64,000 nt of DNA from Apoderus coryli (GCA_911728435.2 OU452199.1:21586860-21650859), one strand, 5' to 3'. Shown: positions 11,837 through 25,050, counted from the first letter of the stretch. The notes: generated by a model not told the origin, from the letters alone. Program-made: numbers and translations.

Positions 11837-12222
11837 TTTAATAACAATAGGTACTTTTTTACAGATTCTAAAGTACACACTACTCAACAAAATATTGGAT
11901 TCTCTAAATTAAAATTATTATTTTTTTTTTCATGTTTTTTCCCCAATTATTAAAAATTTTTTTTTTTAATATTTCAAAATCGTGTATATTATTCATGTAC
12001 AAAATACAAAACTACTATATACTTGTTAGATATGGTTTCAATAAAACACCAATAATGACAGATTAACAGTGATTATATTTATTTATTTGCATAAACTTTC
12101 AAAACACCTTAACTGTTAGTACCCGAAAATAAGAATGGGGAGATCCCGGATAGCCATGGTACAATGTACCATGATACCGATGCACACGATGCAAATACTC
12201 TTCAGAGATATGCCATGTCTCT
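11837..12222. other. No gene recognised
   Basis: AT-rich spacer with homopolymer runs, then a moderately GC-rich block from about 12100. It includes a small palindrome around CATGGTACAATGTACCATG near 12156 that lacks flanking direct repeats. Confidence 0.4.
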
Positions 12223-12267
12223 GTTTGACCCACAGATCTAGAAACTTTTCTAGATCTGTGGTTTGAC
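12223..12267. other. Palindromic micro-insertion, TSD GTTTGAC
   Basis: GTTTGAC (12223-12229), one extra C, a 30-bp palindrome with arms CACAGATCTAGAAA/TTTCTAGATCTGTG (12231-12260), then GTTTGAC (12261-12267). This end sequence is distinct from those at 8175 and 42416. Confidence 0.75.
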
Positions 12268-12364
12268 GACGCTAGAGCGTCTCCTCCCACCTCAACGGTC
12301 CAGAGTCAGAGAAGCGACATCATATCGAGAGAAATATGCGCAGATGTCATTATATGGGGGTTAT

Positions 12365-12540
12365 TTTTTTTTATTTGCTTCTGCAACTTAGGCAATTTAG
12401 CCATCATCCAGTTAATTTTAATATTTTTACTCGGGTGAGCTGCTACATGCAGCGGGTCCAGGGTTCGAACCAACTACATGCCGGGGCCGAGGGGACAGTC
12501 TGCTCAAGTCTAGCGCGCTTAGCAACTAGACCAGCCGATT
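12365..12540 (-). mobile_element. tRNA-derived SINE
   Basis: On the minus strand the element starts with a tRNA-like head: CTGGTCTAGTTGCTAAGCGC (A box, about 12517-12536) and GGTTCGAACC (B box, 12462-12471). A non-tRNA body and an A-rich tail follow. It is flanked by TGGGGGTTAT at 12355-12364 and 12541-12550, a 10-bp target duplication. The tRNA-like head does not end in a mature acceptor stem, so this is a retroposed RNA polymerase III-type SINE rather than a tRNA gene. Confidence 0.88.
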
Positions 12541-12562
12541 TGGGGGTTATGTTATTTTGAAT

Positions 12563-13720
12563 TATTTAGAATAATAATAATCCTTTATTGCCTAACAGGC
12601 TTACGCCCAATTATAAAACAATTAACAAATTATAAAATAATACTAATTCAAATTACTAGGCACTTATACAATAAATGACACTACTAACTAAGACTAAACC
12701 TATTCGAACACCAGAATGCCCATCCTTCAATAAATTAGGATCAACATACACAACTTATATGCTATTTAGATTGGCTATACATCTATGCAGGTTAGCCACA
12801 AACTGAGGAACATTATTACTGAAAAAATCTAGTTCCCTATGGAAGTTGTATTTGTTAGTCAATGTGCAAGCTCTTGACACTGGAGCTATAGTCTCATAAT
12901 TTGTTCTGTGATGTGGAACATTAAATATGTTAATGAGGCGCGAGTTGTATTGGGGGACACGGAAATTTACCTGGCTCAGTAGTTGAGGACTGTCAATAAA
13001 AGAATTGATTATTTTGAAGATAAACAACTGATACGCGAATATGGAATTCATAATTCTGTAACAATATAGTATGATCATACCCCGTACCGGAAAGTAGCCC
13101 CGAGAGATATTTTAAGAATTTTCTTTGTACACGTTCGATTCTATTCGCGTGGACCTGATAAATTGGTGACCATATAATCGAGGCATATTCTAACTTAGAT
13201 CTAACCAAAGAGAAATACAATTGATGTTCCGAAATTTAGATGTGGTTCTTAGGAGAAAACCCAAAGAACGAAGTGTACTATGTGTTAATTCCTCTATGTG
13301 CTGATCAAAAGATAACCTACTGTCAACCAATACACCAAGATCCGTAGTTTCGTGTGCCAGTTCCAGAGCAGCACCCCCGAGGATATATTCAAAACGAACA
13401 GGGAACTGTCGCTTAGAAAAAGTCATCACTCTGCACTTGTTAACGTTAAGAGGCAATGTGTTGATCAGACACCAATTCTGCAGTTCCGCTAAGTCTTCCT
13501 GTAATTGCAGACAGTCAGATTCATGACGTATCACCCGATACAACTTAAAATCATCTGCAAATAACAAGAATTTGCTAGTCAAATTCAACCCCATATCATT
13601 AACCAATATGGAGAAAATTAAAGGAGCCAAGTTACTCCTCTGCGGCGCTCCACTGGTTGCCGAAAATTCCATAGACCTGAATCCATTATACTCTATAAGG
13701 AGCCTAGGCTCACATAGGTA
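12563..13720 (-). pseudogene. CR1-type non-LTR ORF2, C-terminal half of RT and 3' UTR
   Basis: Reads from YLCEPRLLIEYNGFRSMEF (13672-13718) through an RT palm block (SGAPQRSNLAPLIF, then FLLFADDFKLY, where FADD replaces the common YADD) and LGVLVDSRLSF to the thumb (LVRSKLEYASIIWSP, RIERVQRKFLKYL). A C-terminal domain at 12755-13078 ends FSNNVPQFVANLHRCIANLN. Frames change at about 13200 and 13080, so the copy is decayed. The 3' end is GCCTGTTAGGCAATAAAGGA plus ATT repeats near 12563. The upstream half lies at 25330-25936. The two were separated by the element at 13721-25329, and the coding frame joins exactly when that element is removed. Confidence 0.88.
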
Positions 13721-13842
13721 CCCTGTTGAAAATGCCAGATAGAACCATATAAAAAAAAATTAATATGGATTAATACGGTTCATAGTGTGTATTTGAAACA
13801 GCAATTCCAAATTAAAAACATATTTGAAATAATTAGTATGAA

Positions 13843-15970
13843 TCAGGATTGCCCACTAGAACCTGTTTACATCTAGAACGGATTTAATATGGTTTTATAA
13901 GCAAATCCAAATGCAAAAGCTATTGGGATTAATTTGTAGTTATCAGTTTCTATCAGGATTGCCCAATAGAACCTGTTTACATTTAGAACGGATTTAATAT
14001 GGTTTTATAAGCAAATCCAAATGCAAAAGCTATTGGGATTAATTTGTAGTTATCAGTTTCTATCAGGATTGCCCAATAGAACCTATTTACATTTAGAACG
14101 GATTTAATATGGTTTTATAAGCAAATCCAAATGCAAAAGCTATTGGGATTAATTTGTATTTATCAGATTCTATCAGGATAGCCCAATAGAACCTGTTTAC
14201 ATTTAGAACGGATTTAATATGGTTTTATAAGCAAATCCAAATGCAAAAGCTATTGGGATTAATTTGTAGTTATCAGTTTCTATCAGGATTGCCCAATAGA
14301 ACCTGTTTACATTTAGAACGGATTTAATATGGTTTTATAAGCAAATCCAAATGCAAAAGCTATTGGGATTAATTTGTAGTTATCAGTTTCTATCAGGATT
14401 GCCCAATAGAACCTATTTACATTTAGAACGGATTTAATATGGTTTTATAAGCAAATCCAAATGCAAAAGCTATTGGGATTAATTTGTATTTATCAGATTC
14501 TATCAGGATTGCCCAATAGAACCTGTTTACATTTAGAACGGATTTAATATGGTTTTATAAGCAAATCCAAATGCAAAAGCTATTGGGATTAATTTGTAGT
14601 TATCAGTTTCTATCAGGATTGCCCACTAGAACCTGTTTACATTTAGAACGGATTTAATATGGTTTTATAAGCAAATCCAAATGCAAAAGCTATTGGGATT
14701 AATTTGTAGTTATCAGTTTCTATCAGGATTGCCCAATAGAACCTGTTTACATTTAGAACGGATTTAATATGGTTTTATAAGCAAATCCAAATGCAAAAGC
14801 TATTGGGATTAATTTGTAGTTATCAGTTTCTATCAGGATTGCCCAATAGAACCTGTTTACATTTAGAACGGATTTAATATGGTTTTATAAGCAAATCCAA
14901 ATGCAAAAGCTATTGGGATTAATTTGTATTTATCAGTTTCTATCAGGATTGCCCAATAGAACCTGTTTACATTTAGAACGGATTTAATATGGTTTTATAA
15001 GCAAATCCAAATGCAAAAGCTATTGGGATTAATTTGTAGTTATCAGTTTCTATCAGGATTGCCCAATAGAACCTATTTACATTTAGAACGGATTTAATAT
15101 GGTTTTATAAGCAAATCCAAATGCAAAAGCTATTGGGATTAATTTGTATTTATCAGATTCTATCAGGATTGCCCAATAGAACCTGTTTACATTTAGAACG
15201 GATTTAATATGGTTTTATAAGCAAATCCAAATGCAAAAGCTATTGGGATTAATTTGTAGTTATCAGTTTCTATCAGGATTGCCCACTAGAACCTGTTTAC
15301 ATTTAGAACGGATTTAATATGGTTTTATAAGCAAATCCAAATGCAAAAGCTAATGGGATTAATTTGTAGTTATCAGTTTCTATCAGGATTGCCCAATAGA
15401 ACCTGTTTACATTTAGAACGTTTTAATATGGTTTTATAAGCAAATCCAAATGCAAAAGCTATAGGGATTAATTTGTATTTATCAGATTCTATCAGGATTG
15501 CCCAATAGAACCTGTTTACATTTAGAACGGATTTAATATGGTTTTATAAGCAAATCCAAAAGCTATTGGGATTAATTTGTATTTATCAGTTTCTATCAGG
15601 ATTGCCCAATAGAACCTGTTTACATTTAGAACGGATTTAATATGGTTTTATAAGCAAATCCAAATGCAAAAGCTATTGGGATTAATTTGTAGTTATCAGT
15701 TTCTATAAGGATTGCCCAATAGAACCTGTTTACATTTAAAACGGATTTAATATGGTTTTATAAGCAAATCCAAATGCAAAAGCTATTGGGATTAATTTGT
15801 AGTTATCAGTTTCTATCAGGATTGCCCAATAGAACCTGTTTACATTTAGAATGGATTTAATATGGTTTTATAAGCAAATCCAAATGCAAAAGCTATTGGG
15901 ATTAATTTGTATTTATCAGATATAATCAGGATTGCCCAATAGAACCTGTTTACATTTAGAACGGATTTAA
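13843..15970. repeat. 110-bp satellite, about 19 copies
   Basis: Units start TCAGGATTGCCCAATAGAAC and recur every 110 bp (13843, 13953, 14063 and so on). Two unit variants, ending TAGTTATCAGTTTC or TATTTATCAGATTC, alternate in a partly regular order. This suggests amplification of multi-unit blocks. A few units have short deletions (near 15420 and 15560). The array lies 120 bp from the left TIR. Confidence 0.95.
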
Positions 15971-17391
15971 ATGTAAATCCCTGTATATTATTATAAATAA
16001 ATTATAACTCTTCAATTTTGTTGAAAAACGTTAAGGTCTATAGTATTATAGAATTACTTACCTCTTCGTCGAATTAATTTTCATTTATTATTATTATTTT
16101 TTATATATGTCTAGAATTATTGTTTTAAAAAACCATAACTTTGGGATTTGTGGAAGCAAAAAACAGTCTGCACTCGGTTACATGTACTTTTTTTCTATTT
16201 TAAAATTACATGTCAATATTTATCTCAATGTTCACCTAAAACAAAATATAAAATATTAATAATACTTAATCGATGAGTAGAAACAAGTACGTTTTATCAC
16301 TTCACCAAACAATTTTTTTAATGTATAGGCGCGTTTTGGTAACAATGTTAGCATCTTTAAAAGAGAACTAAAATGCTTGTCAACATCACTTGAAAATAAA
16401 ATAAAAGTGATTTGAAATGAAGTGGTAAGACGTGTGCTTAATTGTCTAATAATTACAATTAATAAAATAGTTTATTCTCACAGTATAGTAGTAGTAGTAT
16501 AGTAATAACACAAACAACGTCAGTTATATCAAATGACATAAAAACGGTAGCAAAACATGTTTCGTAAGTAGAAACTGTAATCATTAACATTAGGTACATA
16601 CAAAAACAAAGATATCAAAATCATAATTCAATTATGTTTTATTTAGAACATATTAATAGTTCTTTGAGCTAACATATATTTTTTGTCATACATATATTAT
16701 GTAAAATGATGAATACTAAATTTTTACGCGAAATTAATAATCATAATATACCTAATTATTTAATTTATATCAGGCAAGTGTCTAGTCTTTTAAAATCACC
16801 ACACTGGCGTAGGCGTAAAGAAGTTTAAAGACGACTTGTCTTGGGTTTCAATAATAATCTGATTATGGAAATGTTTTAGAAGATATATATTGTGAACTAA
16901 ATAAGTAGCTATTAAAGTTTTAGGGCTCCATAATATATTGCGCGGCTAAGTTTAATGAAAATTATTTTTGGAATGTTATCATAAATAAGTATTTTAGGTC
17001 ATTTTATACGTAAATAAGTACTTGTTGAACCAAATTTGGTAAACCATACTACTGAACATTTCTAAGTTCTGAACTTTTGGCAAAATAAAAAAAAAACATA
17101 ACTACCTAAAAATCTTACTGGGCTTGCCTGAAGACAGCAGATATACATAGCCACATAGTAAACTTGGTCTACATACGCGATATAAAATGAGTGCCTTAGA
17201 GAATCCCGTGAAAAGTGTATAAAACGGATAAAAAGTAAACCCAATATTTTTGTCGACTATAAAATACTAATAAAAAAAAAAGATGTTAGGACTTTTTTTA
17301 TAGAAAAAATTATAACATAAAATTGTTATTGAATAATACTAACTTTCCGTTCCTCATGTCTTATTGTCTAAAATATCTTCACTCTCTACGT
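15971..17391. other. Unique AT-rich interior, no gene recognised
   Basis: Interior of the 11.6-kb element between the first satellite and the possible exons. No domain or convincing long frame is seen. Confidence 0.4.
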
Positions 17392-17702
17392 TTATTTCTT
17401 CAGAGGTTTCCGTATTCTCTTTGAATTATTTTTCATCCCATCTAAAAAAAATTTCAAGTCCATGACTAACTTTTTGTGGAAAAGTTAGACATTGGAATAT
17501 TAAAATATCAGTTATGAAAATACTGTTAAGCAGTTCATTACATAAACAATCCTTTTATTTAATTGGTACTTACCACAGCTCTGCCGGGGCGCCCTATTAA
17601 TATCGGATATCTTTATCCCAATCCAGGTATTTACTTTTGATAACTGGGTACGCATGGCGAATTCATCAGTCCCTTTTTTAATTAAATAAAATGTTGTAAT
17701 AT
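17392..17702 (-). CDS. Possible last two exons of an unknown gene
   Basis: A block at 17574-17702 is preceded by the acceptor CATTTTCAG and ends at a strong donor GTG/GTAAGT. It encodes ITTFYLIKKGTDEF ... KVNTWIGIKISDINRAPRQSC. Splicing to the acceptor TTTTTTTAG at 17442 continues the frame in phase 1 as DGMKNNSKRIRKPLKK and a stop at 17392. Frame continuity and consensus splice sites are seen directly; the gene itself is inference and the protein is not recognised. It lies inside the 11.6-kb element, so it may be cargo or the remains of that element's own gene. Confidence 0.35.
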
Positions 17703-18273
17703 CTGAAAATGCAAAACGAATCAGTTCCATGTATTGGCTTCAGATATGCCATCTAAATATGCCCAAACAGAAATAAAATTTGAATAAATAGGCCATTCTT
17801 ACAGCGAGCGGTGTACAATTTTAATAGCAAAGTAAAAAACAAATGTCACCACAAATATGTTTTATATTAACGCCTTTATAGAGACACGTTTCGAGAGTAT
17901 AATACACTCATCATTGGCCTGCAGCAACCTAATGCTGGAAAACCTAACAATTAAACATTCACATTTCAATGCAGAACCTGTACTGGGGAGCATTTCAGAG
18001 TTTAAATGGTAAAACGTAAGTATTTACAATACAAACATTGTAATGTCCTCGGACAGGGTTCTTGTTAATTTTCCAGACTGAATAAAAGATATTATAATTA
18101 GGTGGATGAGACAGAAATGTACTTGAAGATTAATATTGAAATATAGAAAGAACAACAAATAAGTCCACAAACAAAACCTTAAATTGCAAACGTATAAGAA
18201 TCATAGAACAACGGCAGACTTCTTATCGCACTGAATACAAAATTTGTTTAAAAACATTGCAAATAATAATAAA

Positions 18274-18414
18274 TTAAATTATTGGTGTGGAAATAAAATA
18301 AACTTCCTGAATTGGTTTTTTTAACTTTGTGTCATAAGGAAAATCTGCCTCATGATCATAATGAAACCTATAAAACGGTAGCAAGTGAGAACCCAAAAGT
18401 TCTATTTTAGTCAT
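18274..18414 (-). CDS. Short ORF, unknown, 46 residues
   Basis: Methionine start at 18412-18414, stop at 18274. It reads MTKIELLGSHLLPFYRF ... DHEADFPYDTKL ... IQEVYFISTPII. The frame stays open upstream for about 12 further codons (NFERSSIIDI). The amino-acid composition looks protein-like for such AT-rich DNA, and the ORF sits on the same strand as the exon-like blocks at 17392-17702 and 18599-18809. No family recognised. It may be an exon of one transposon-borne gene. Confidence 0.25.
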   Translation of the reverse strand: MTKIELLGSHLLPFYRFHYDHEADFPYDTKLKKPIQEVYFISTPII

Positions 18415-18598
18415 GATATCAATGATACTTGAACGTTCAAAATTATACGGTTTTCAAAATACCAAAGCTACCTTCTAAGGAGAAACTGTGTTCTTGGTAA
18501 GGACCAAGAACACAGTTTCTACAAAAATAGCAAGCAAACATTTTATAAACTACTAAGTACTAGATGGATAAAGCTAAATAATATGATTTCACTCTTAC

Positions 18599-18809
18599 TT
18601 AGTTTTGAAACAACGTCGAAGACATTTTTTGCAACCATTGAACATTTAATAACTCATTTGTTGCTTTCAGTTGTTCCCTCAAATTATTTAGTCTCATTGG
18701 CTTTCGTGAATTTTCTTTCAGAATTTCCTCTGGGTTTAACATTTTAATTCGCTTTTCCCTTATCTGCGTTTTTTTCGCTTATCTGCGTTTTCAGAGCATC
18801 AATATCGTC
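18599..18809 (-). CDS. Possible terminal exon, unknown
   Basis: After an acceptor TTGTTTTAG the minus strand reads DIDALKTQ. An imperfect duplication of ACGCAGATAAG changes the frame, and the reading continues as EKRIKMLNPEEILKEN, RKPMRLNNLREQLKA and NELLNVQWLQKMSSTLFQN to a stop at 18599. The charged, helix-like composition suggests a coiled coil. It lies 5' of, and on the same strand as, the other exon-like blocks in this element. The duplication breaks the frame, so even if real it is now damaged. Confidence 0.25.
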
Positions 18810-19512
18810 TAAAACAACATGATTTATTTAGATTTACAGACGAATATAAATTTAAAAAGTAATCAATAATAAAACTAGCAAAAATACCTTCAATATATAA
18901 AATACAAAGGTTTGTAAGTTTTTTATATCTTCGGTGATCCAATCCAATCCAATCTCCTGTACTATATCATCATCAAGGAATCTGAGATAAGCATACCCCA
19001 TACTAAAAAGAGTAAAAAGTTCTTAAATATTGTCATTAATTCTCAATTCTTAATATAATAATAAATTATCATTAATTCTTTAGATCTTCTTTCATCTCCC
19101 AAAAGTCTTAAATGTGTGTATAAATTGAAGAAAATTTAATAAAATAAAAATTGTTAAAATAACTACGAATAATGTTCCATATTTCACCGTTTTGGAAAAT
19201 TTAACACATTTGTTTTATTAATTGATTGTGGTGAAATATCTATTATTACAGTACCTATATGTACAGGGTGTATTCTGGTTGATGGTATACACTTTGTTTT
19301 GTTGTTTTGGGAAAAGTAACTAAGTACGAATATTTTGAAAATGTAAGTAATTACTTAAGTTGGATTTTTTCGATATAGTTAATTAGGTAGACAACTATTA
19401 AAACGTTTTTTTCTTTATTAACGTTGATAAAGTTCACAAGAATAAATGTATTCTACCACTTCACCCAAATTACATATTATAGTGACAATATTATTGTATG
19501 CTGATAGATTAG

Positions 19513-19553
19513 GTATTAGTACAGCTAATACACACAATTAGCTGTCGTATTAG
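19513..19553. other. Palindromic micro-insertion, TSD GTATTAG
   Basis: GTATTAG (19513-19519), a 27-bp insert (19520-19546) with arms ACAGCTAAT/ATTAGCTGT, then GTATTAG (19547-19553). Two extra bases stand on each side of a CA...TG core. Confidence 0.6.
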
Positions 19554-20097
19554 GTTGATCTGAATAATCACTTACATTTTCAAAACAATCGTATGTATAC
19601 TGTGTATCTAATACATTGCGTGCGTACTAATGATAATGATTACTATAATATTATATTAGCAGAGCATAGGCAATGTTTTTTATTCCTTATAAAGACAATG
19701 ATATACCTTGGTAAAAAGAATAATTTATTTGCTTACCTGCTTCTTATAATTCGGAATAAATTTTATCACAAACAAATCACAACACAACACACAACACAAA
19801 GTTATTTAGTTATTTTATGCTGTTAGATAGTCATAGATGAAAGATATTATAATATATATTTAGGTTAGCATTTACACTTATTTTATTACACAATTGAGAT
19901 AGAGTAATTAACATATTATTGATAATGAAAAACAAAACATAAACCGACGCCATAACAAAACACGTGTTGTTTGTGTGTGGCCAGTGTTGTTCGCATCCTT
20001 TTTTTTTTTCGTACTAGATTGAAATTGTACCGCAGCAGTGTTGTCATAGGGAATTATCAAATTGTAACATATTTTATTCGACAATTCCAAAATCAAG

Positions 20098-20127
20098 ATT
20101 ATTACAGACTTTGTTGTCTGATTATTA
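20098..20127. other. Palindromic micro-insertion, TSD ATTATTA
   Basis: ATTATTA (20098-20104), a 16-bp insert CAGACTTTGTTGTCTG with 5-bp arms, then ATTATTA (20121-20127). The AT-rich repeat and short arms make this the weakest member of the set. Confidence 0.45.
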
Positions 20128-21128
20128 TGCATGAGTTTATTCAGTTGACGATAGTTTTTTATTGATTTCTGGAATATATATATAATGACGACATAGAGAT
20201 TGCAACAGATGTTTTAATTACATTTAGATATTTTGACTTTTTATATAAAGGCAATAACAAAATATGCGCCATAGCAATTAATATAATAATAGATAATAGG
20301 TATATAAATATACGCTATTATTGTTATAGATAGAGAATAGTAGGTATTAAATAAGCTACCAAAATTGAGTTATGACGACATACATGTTGTATTCACACAC
20401 ACTTCTGGATGTGATTGTATTAATATTCATGTCTTCACCCATTCTAGAATAATTTTGAAATATACTATGATATAATTCTATACCGTGTCAGAAGTCAGCT
20501 GCAATCGGCAACACTGAACTCTGAACTATTCACAAGCGTCAAGCATAAACCACTATACCTACTTACTAGTTGCCAGATTTACGTCAAATCCGCAGTTTTG
20601 TCGCGATTTTCTTAATAAAATATTCATATATATTTGAGATATTTATTATAAACTAAAATATAAATGGTGATATATTTTACAGGTTGTCCATTATTTCAAT
20701 TTTAGTTTTTTTCTTATTAGTTATTTTTTTATTTATTTAGTTATCATGTCATAGGCAAAACCAGGATATAGTGAAGACTATACCTCGGCAACACTGAGTA
20801 TTAGTAAATGGTCAGCGTTGCCGGTTGTAACATAATAATTATTATTACAATTTTGCACTAAATCTGGTACTAAATTTGTACTGTAAGATGAATTTAATGA
20901 ATCTGTACTAGGATTTTTTATATACTAAATTGGCCAACAATTGACCTTTTTTTCTTGGTGACGTAACATAATATGTTGTAAAATCTGAGCAGCTATAACA
21001 TTATAATATTATGTTTAAGCATGTTATCGGCAACAGTGGATACGGTAAGAAAATCATAACTATTTTGTCAAAACACAAAAAACAAAGTAGTAGTTGTCTT
21101 TATAAAGACAATGACCTCACCTATCTAT

Positions 21129-21571
21129 AGGGTTATTCTTTCGTAGTGATTGGTCTGAACAAGTGAATGTGATTAAACTGTATGTGATTATACTGAACTG
21201 AATATTTGGCGAAACCGAAAGATCATCTTTTTTGTGATTGTCTTTCACTTAACCTCGAAAACAACCAAATCTGCTCTGAAAACTGGAAAATTATTTCTTC
21301 CATGATATTATTATCCATGTTTTAAACTTTTACAATTTATTGGTTTGATTCGAAATCATATGCCAATTATTATCTCTCAATACTTTTAGAGGTTAACAAC
21401 TGTTAACTGAACGAACTAACCGGTACCTAGAGGTTGATCAGTAAGCGGCAACGGGGGTAGGAATTTTAATCAGTTTGTTAGAAGTGACCGATGTCGAAAC
21501 AATACGCACAATCGTGAATGAACTGACAATTTTCAGATTGTTCACTTAGTTCAGTACGAAAGAATAACCCT
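21129..21571. mobile_element. MITE with AGGGTTATTCTTTCGTA ends
   Basis: TIR AGGGTTATTCTTTCGTA at 21129 is mirrored at 21555-21571. GTTCACTT-like internal pairing extends the arms. About 440 bp, non-coding. No clear target duplication was found. Confidence 0.65.
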
Positions 21572-21689
21572 TACATTATTAATGTTTAGGTATATATTTT
21601 ATTTTAATAACTTAAGACGCCGTGTTGTTTTATGCAATAATTTCTTAAAATAAGGAGCTCAAGAAATCTGCATTATTTAGGATAACGGA

Positions 21690-24600
21690 CATGAATGAAA
21701 TTTTTTATTGAATCCGTATTGAAACCAATCGCATCGTGGAAATTCTTATTCAGCAATTCTATATTAAACGCAATTGAAATAAGCAGTTTTATGCCGCATA
21801 AAAACTAATTCAAACTGATAAAACCAAATTAAACATTTGATTTGGAATACCTTATTGAAACCAATAAATTCCAATTAAAGAATTTCTTATTAATCCATAT
21901 TGAAACCAATTCGTTTCATGATAATTTTTATTCAGTACTTCCATATTAAACGCAATTGAAATAAGCAGTTTTATGCCGCATAAAAACTAATTCAAACTGA
22001 TAAAACCAAATTAAACATTTGATTTGGAATACCTTATTGAAACCAATAAATTCCAAATAAAGAATTTCTTATTAATCCATATTGAAACCAATCCGTTCCA
22101 TGGTAATTTTTATTCAGTACTTCCATATTAAACGCAATTGAAATAAGCAGTTTTATGCCGCATAAAAACTAATTCAAACTGATAAAACCAAATTAAACAT
22201 TTGATTTGGAATACCTTATGGAAACCAATAAATTCCAAATAAAGAATTTCTTATTAATCCATATTGAAACCAATTCGTTCCATGGTAATTTTTATTCAGT
22301 ACTTCCATATTAAACGCAATTGAAATAAGCAGTTTTATGCCGCAGAAAAGCTAATTCAAACTGATAAAACCGAATTAAACATTTGATTTAGAATACCTTA
22401 TTGAAACCAATAAATTCCCAATAAAGAATTTCTTATTAATCCATATTGAAACCAATTCGTTCCATGGTAATTTTTATTCAGTACTTCCATATTAAACGCA
22501 ATTGAAATAAGCAGTTTTATGCCGCATAAAAACTAATTCAAACTGATAAAACCAAATTAAACATTTGATTTGGAATACCTTATTGAAACTAATAAATTCC
22601 AAATAAAGAATTTCTTATTAATCCATATTGAAACCAATTCGTTCCATGGTAATTTTTATTCAGTACTTCCATATTAAACGCAATTGAAATAAGCAGTTTT
22701 ATGCCGCATAAAAACTAATTCAAACTGATAAAACCAAATTAAACATTTGATTTGGAATACCTTATTGAAAGCAATAAATTCCAAATAAAGAATTTCTTAT
22801 TAATCCATATTGAAACCAATTCGTTCCATGGTAATTTTTATTCAGTACTTCCATATTAAACGCAATTGAAATAAGCAGTTTTATGCCGCATAAAAACTAA
22901 TTCAAACTGATAAAACCAAATTAAACATTTGATTTGGAATACCTTATTGAAACTAATAAATTCCAAATGAAGAATTTCTTATTAATCCATATTGAAACCA
23001 ATTCGTTCCATGGTAATTTTTATTCAGTACTTCCATATTAAACGCAATTGAAATAAGCAGTTTTATGCCGCAGAAAAGCTAATTCAAACTGATAAAACCA
23101 AATTAAACATTTGATTTAGAATACCTTATTGAAACCAATAAATTCCCAATAAAGAATTTCTTATTAATCCATATTGAAACCAATTCGTTCCATGGTAATT
23201 TTTATTCAGTACTTCCATATTAAACGCAATTGAAATAAGCAGTTTTATGCCGCATAAAAACTAATTCAAACTGATAAAACCAAATTAAACATTTGATTTG
23301 GAATACCTTATTGAAACTAATAAATTCCAAATAAAGAATTTCTTATTAATCCATATTGAAACCAATTCGTTCCATGGTAATTTTTATTCAGTACTTCCAT
23401 ATTAAACGCAATTGAAATAAGCAGTTTTATGCCGCATAAAAACTAATTCAAACTGATAAAACCAAATTAAACATTTGATTTGGAATACCTTATTGAAACC
23501 AATAAATTCCAAATAAAGAATTTCTTATTAATCCATATTGAAACCAATTCGTTCCATGGTAATTTTTATTCAGTACTTCCATATTAAACGCAATTGAAAT
23601 AAGCAGTTTTATGCCGCAGAAAAGCTAATTCAAACTGATAAAACCAAATTAAACATTTGATTTAGAATACCTTATTGAAACCAATAAATTCCCAATAAAG
23701 AATTTCTTATTAATCCATATTGAAACCAATTCGTTCCATGGTAATTTTTATTCAGTACTTCCATATTAAACTCAATTGAAATAAGCAGTTTTATGCCGCA
23801 TAAAAACTAATTCAAACTGATAAAACCAAATTAAACATTTGATTTGGAATACCTTATTGAAACCAATAAATTCCAAATAAAGAATTTCTTATTAATCCAT
23901 ATTGAAACCAATTCGTTCCATGGTAATTTTTATTCAGTACTTCCATATTAAACGCAATTGAAATAAGCAGTTTTATGCCGCAGAAAAGCTAATTCAAACT
24001 GATAAAACCAAATTAAACATTTGATTTAGAATACCTTATTGAAACCAATAAATTCCCAATAAAGAATTTCTTATTAATCCATATTGAAACCAATTCGTTC
24101 CATGGTAATTTTTATTCAGTACTTCCATATTAAACTCAATTGAAATAAGCAGTTTTATGCCGCATAAAAACTAATTCAAACTGATAAAACCAAATTAAAC
24201 ATTTGATTTGGAATACCTTATTGAAACCAATAAATTCCAAATAAAGAATTTCTTATTAATCCATATTGAAACCAATCCGTTCCATGGTAATTTTTATTCA
24301 GTACTTCCATATTAAACGCAATTGAAATAAGCAGTTTTATGCCGCATAAAAACTAATTCAAACTGATAAAACCAAATTAAACATTTGATTTGGAATACCT
24401 TATGGAAACCAATAAATTCCAAATAAAGAATTTCTTATTAATCCATATTGAAACCAATTCGTTCCATGGTAATTTTTATTCAGTACTTCCATATTAAACG
24501 CAATTGAAATAAGCAGTTTTATGCCGCAGAAAAGCTAATTCAAACTGATAAAACCAAATTAAACATTTGATTTAGAATACCTTATTGAAACCAATAAATT

Positions 24601-25050
24601 CCCAATAAAGAATTTCTTATTAATCCATATTGAAACCAATTCGTTCCATGGTAATTTTTATTCAGTACTTCCATATTAAACGCAATTGAAATAAGCAGTT
24701 TTATGCCGCATAAAAACTAATTCAAACTGATAAAACCAAATTAAACATTTGATTTGGAATACCTTATTGAAACTAATAAATTCCAAATAAAGAATTTCTT
24801 ATTAATCCATATTGAAACCAATTCGTTCCATGGTAATTTTTATTCAGTACTTCCATATTAAACGCAATTGAAATAAGCAGTTTTATGCCGCATACAAACT
24901 AATTCAAACTGATAAAACCAAATTAAACATTTGATTTGGAATACCTTATTGAAACCAATAAATTCCAAATAAAGAATTTCTTATTAATCCATATTGGAAC
25001 CAATTCGTTTTATGGTAATTTTTATTCAGTAATTCCATATTAAACACTAT
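21690..25050. repeat. 182-bp satellite, about 18 copies
   Basis: Units recur every 182 bp (for example TTCAGTACTTCCATATTAAA at 21931, 22113 and 22295). Two types exist: type A has CATAAAAACTAATTC, and type B has CAGAAAAGCTAATTC with TTTAGAAT and TTCCCAATA. Type B is the 4th, 8th, 11th, 13th and 16th unit, so the array shows higher-order structure with uneven block lengths. It stops about 280 bp from the right TIR of the 11.6-kb element. Confidence 0.95.

Larger units (their letters stand above)
18810..21128. other. Interior of 11.6-kb element, no gene recognised
   Basis: AT-rich sequence holding two micro-insertions (19513-19553 and 20098-20127). A further TTGTCTTTATAAAGACAATG palindrome at 21094-21113 lacks flanking direct repeats. 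No coding region is supported. Confidence 0.4.

Noticed and set aside
12365..12540. tRNA gene (A and B boxes present)
   Set aside because: Target duplications, an A-rich tail and a non-tRNA body show a SINE.
18479..18518. 40-bp hairpin AGAAACTGTGTTCTTGGT and its inverse
   Set aside because: Good palindrome but no target duplication and no CA...TG ends, so not counted as a scar.
21094..21113. TTGTCTTTATAAAGACAATG as another scar
   Set aside because: The flanks (GTAGTAG and ACCTCAC) are not direct repeats, and the CA at one end is missing.
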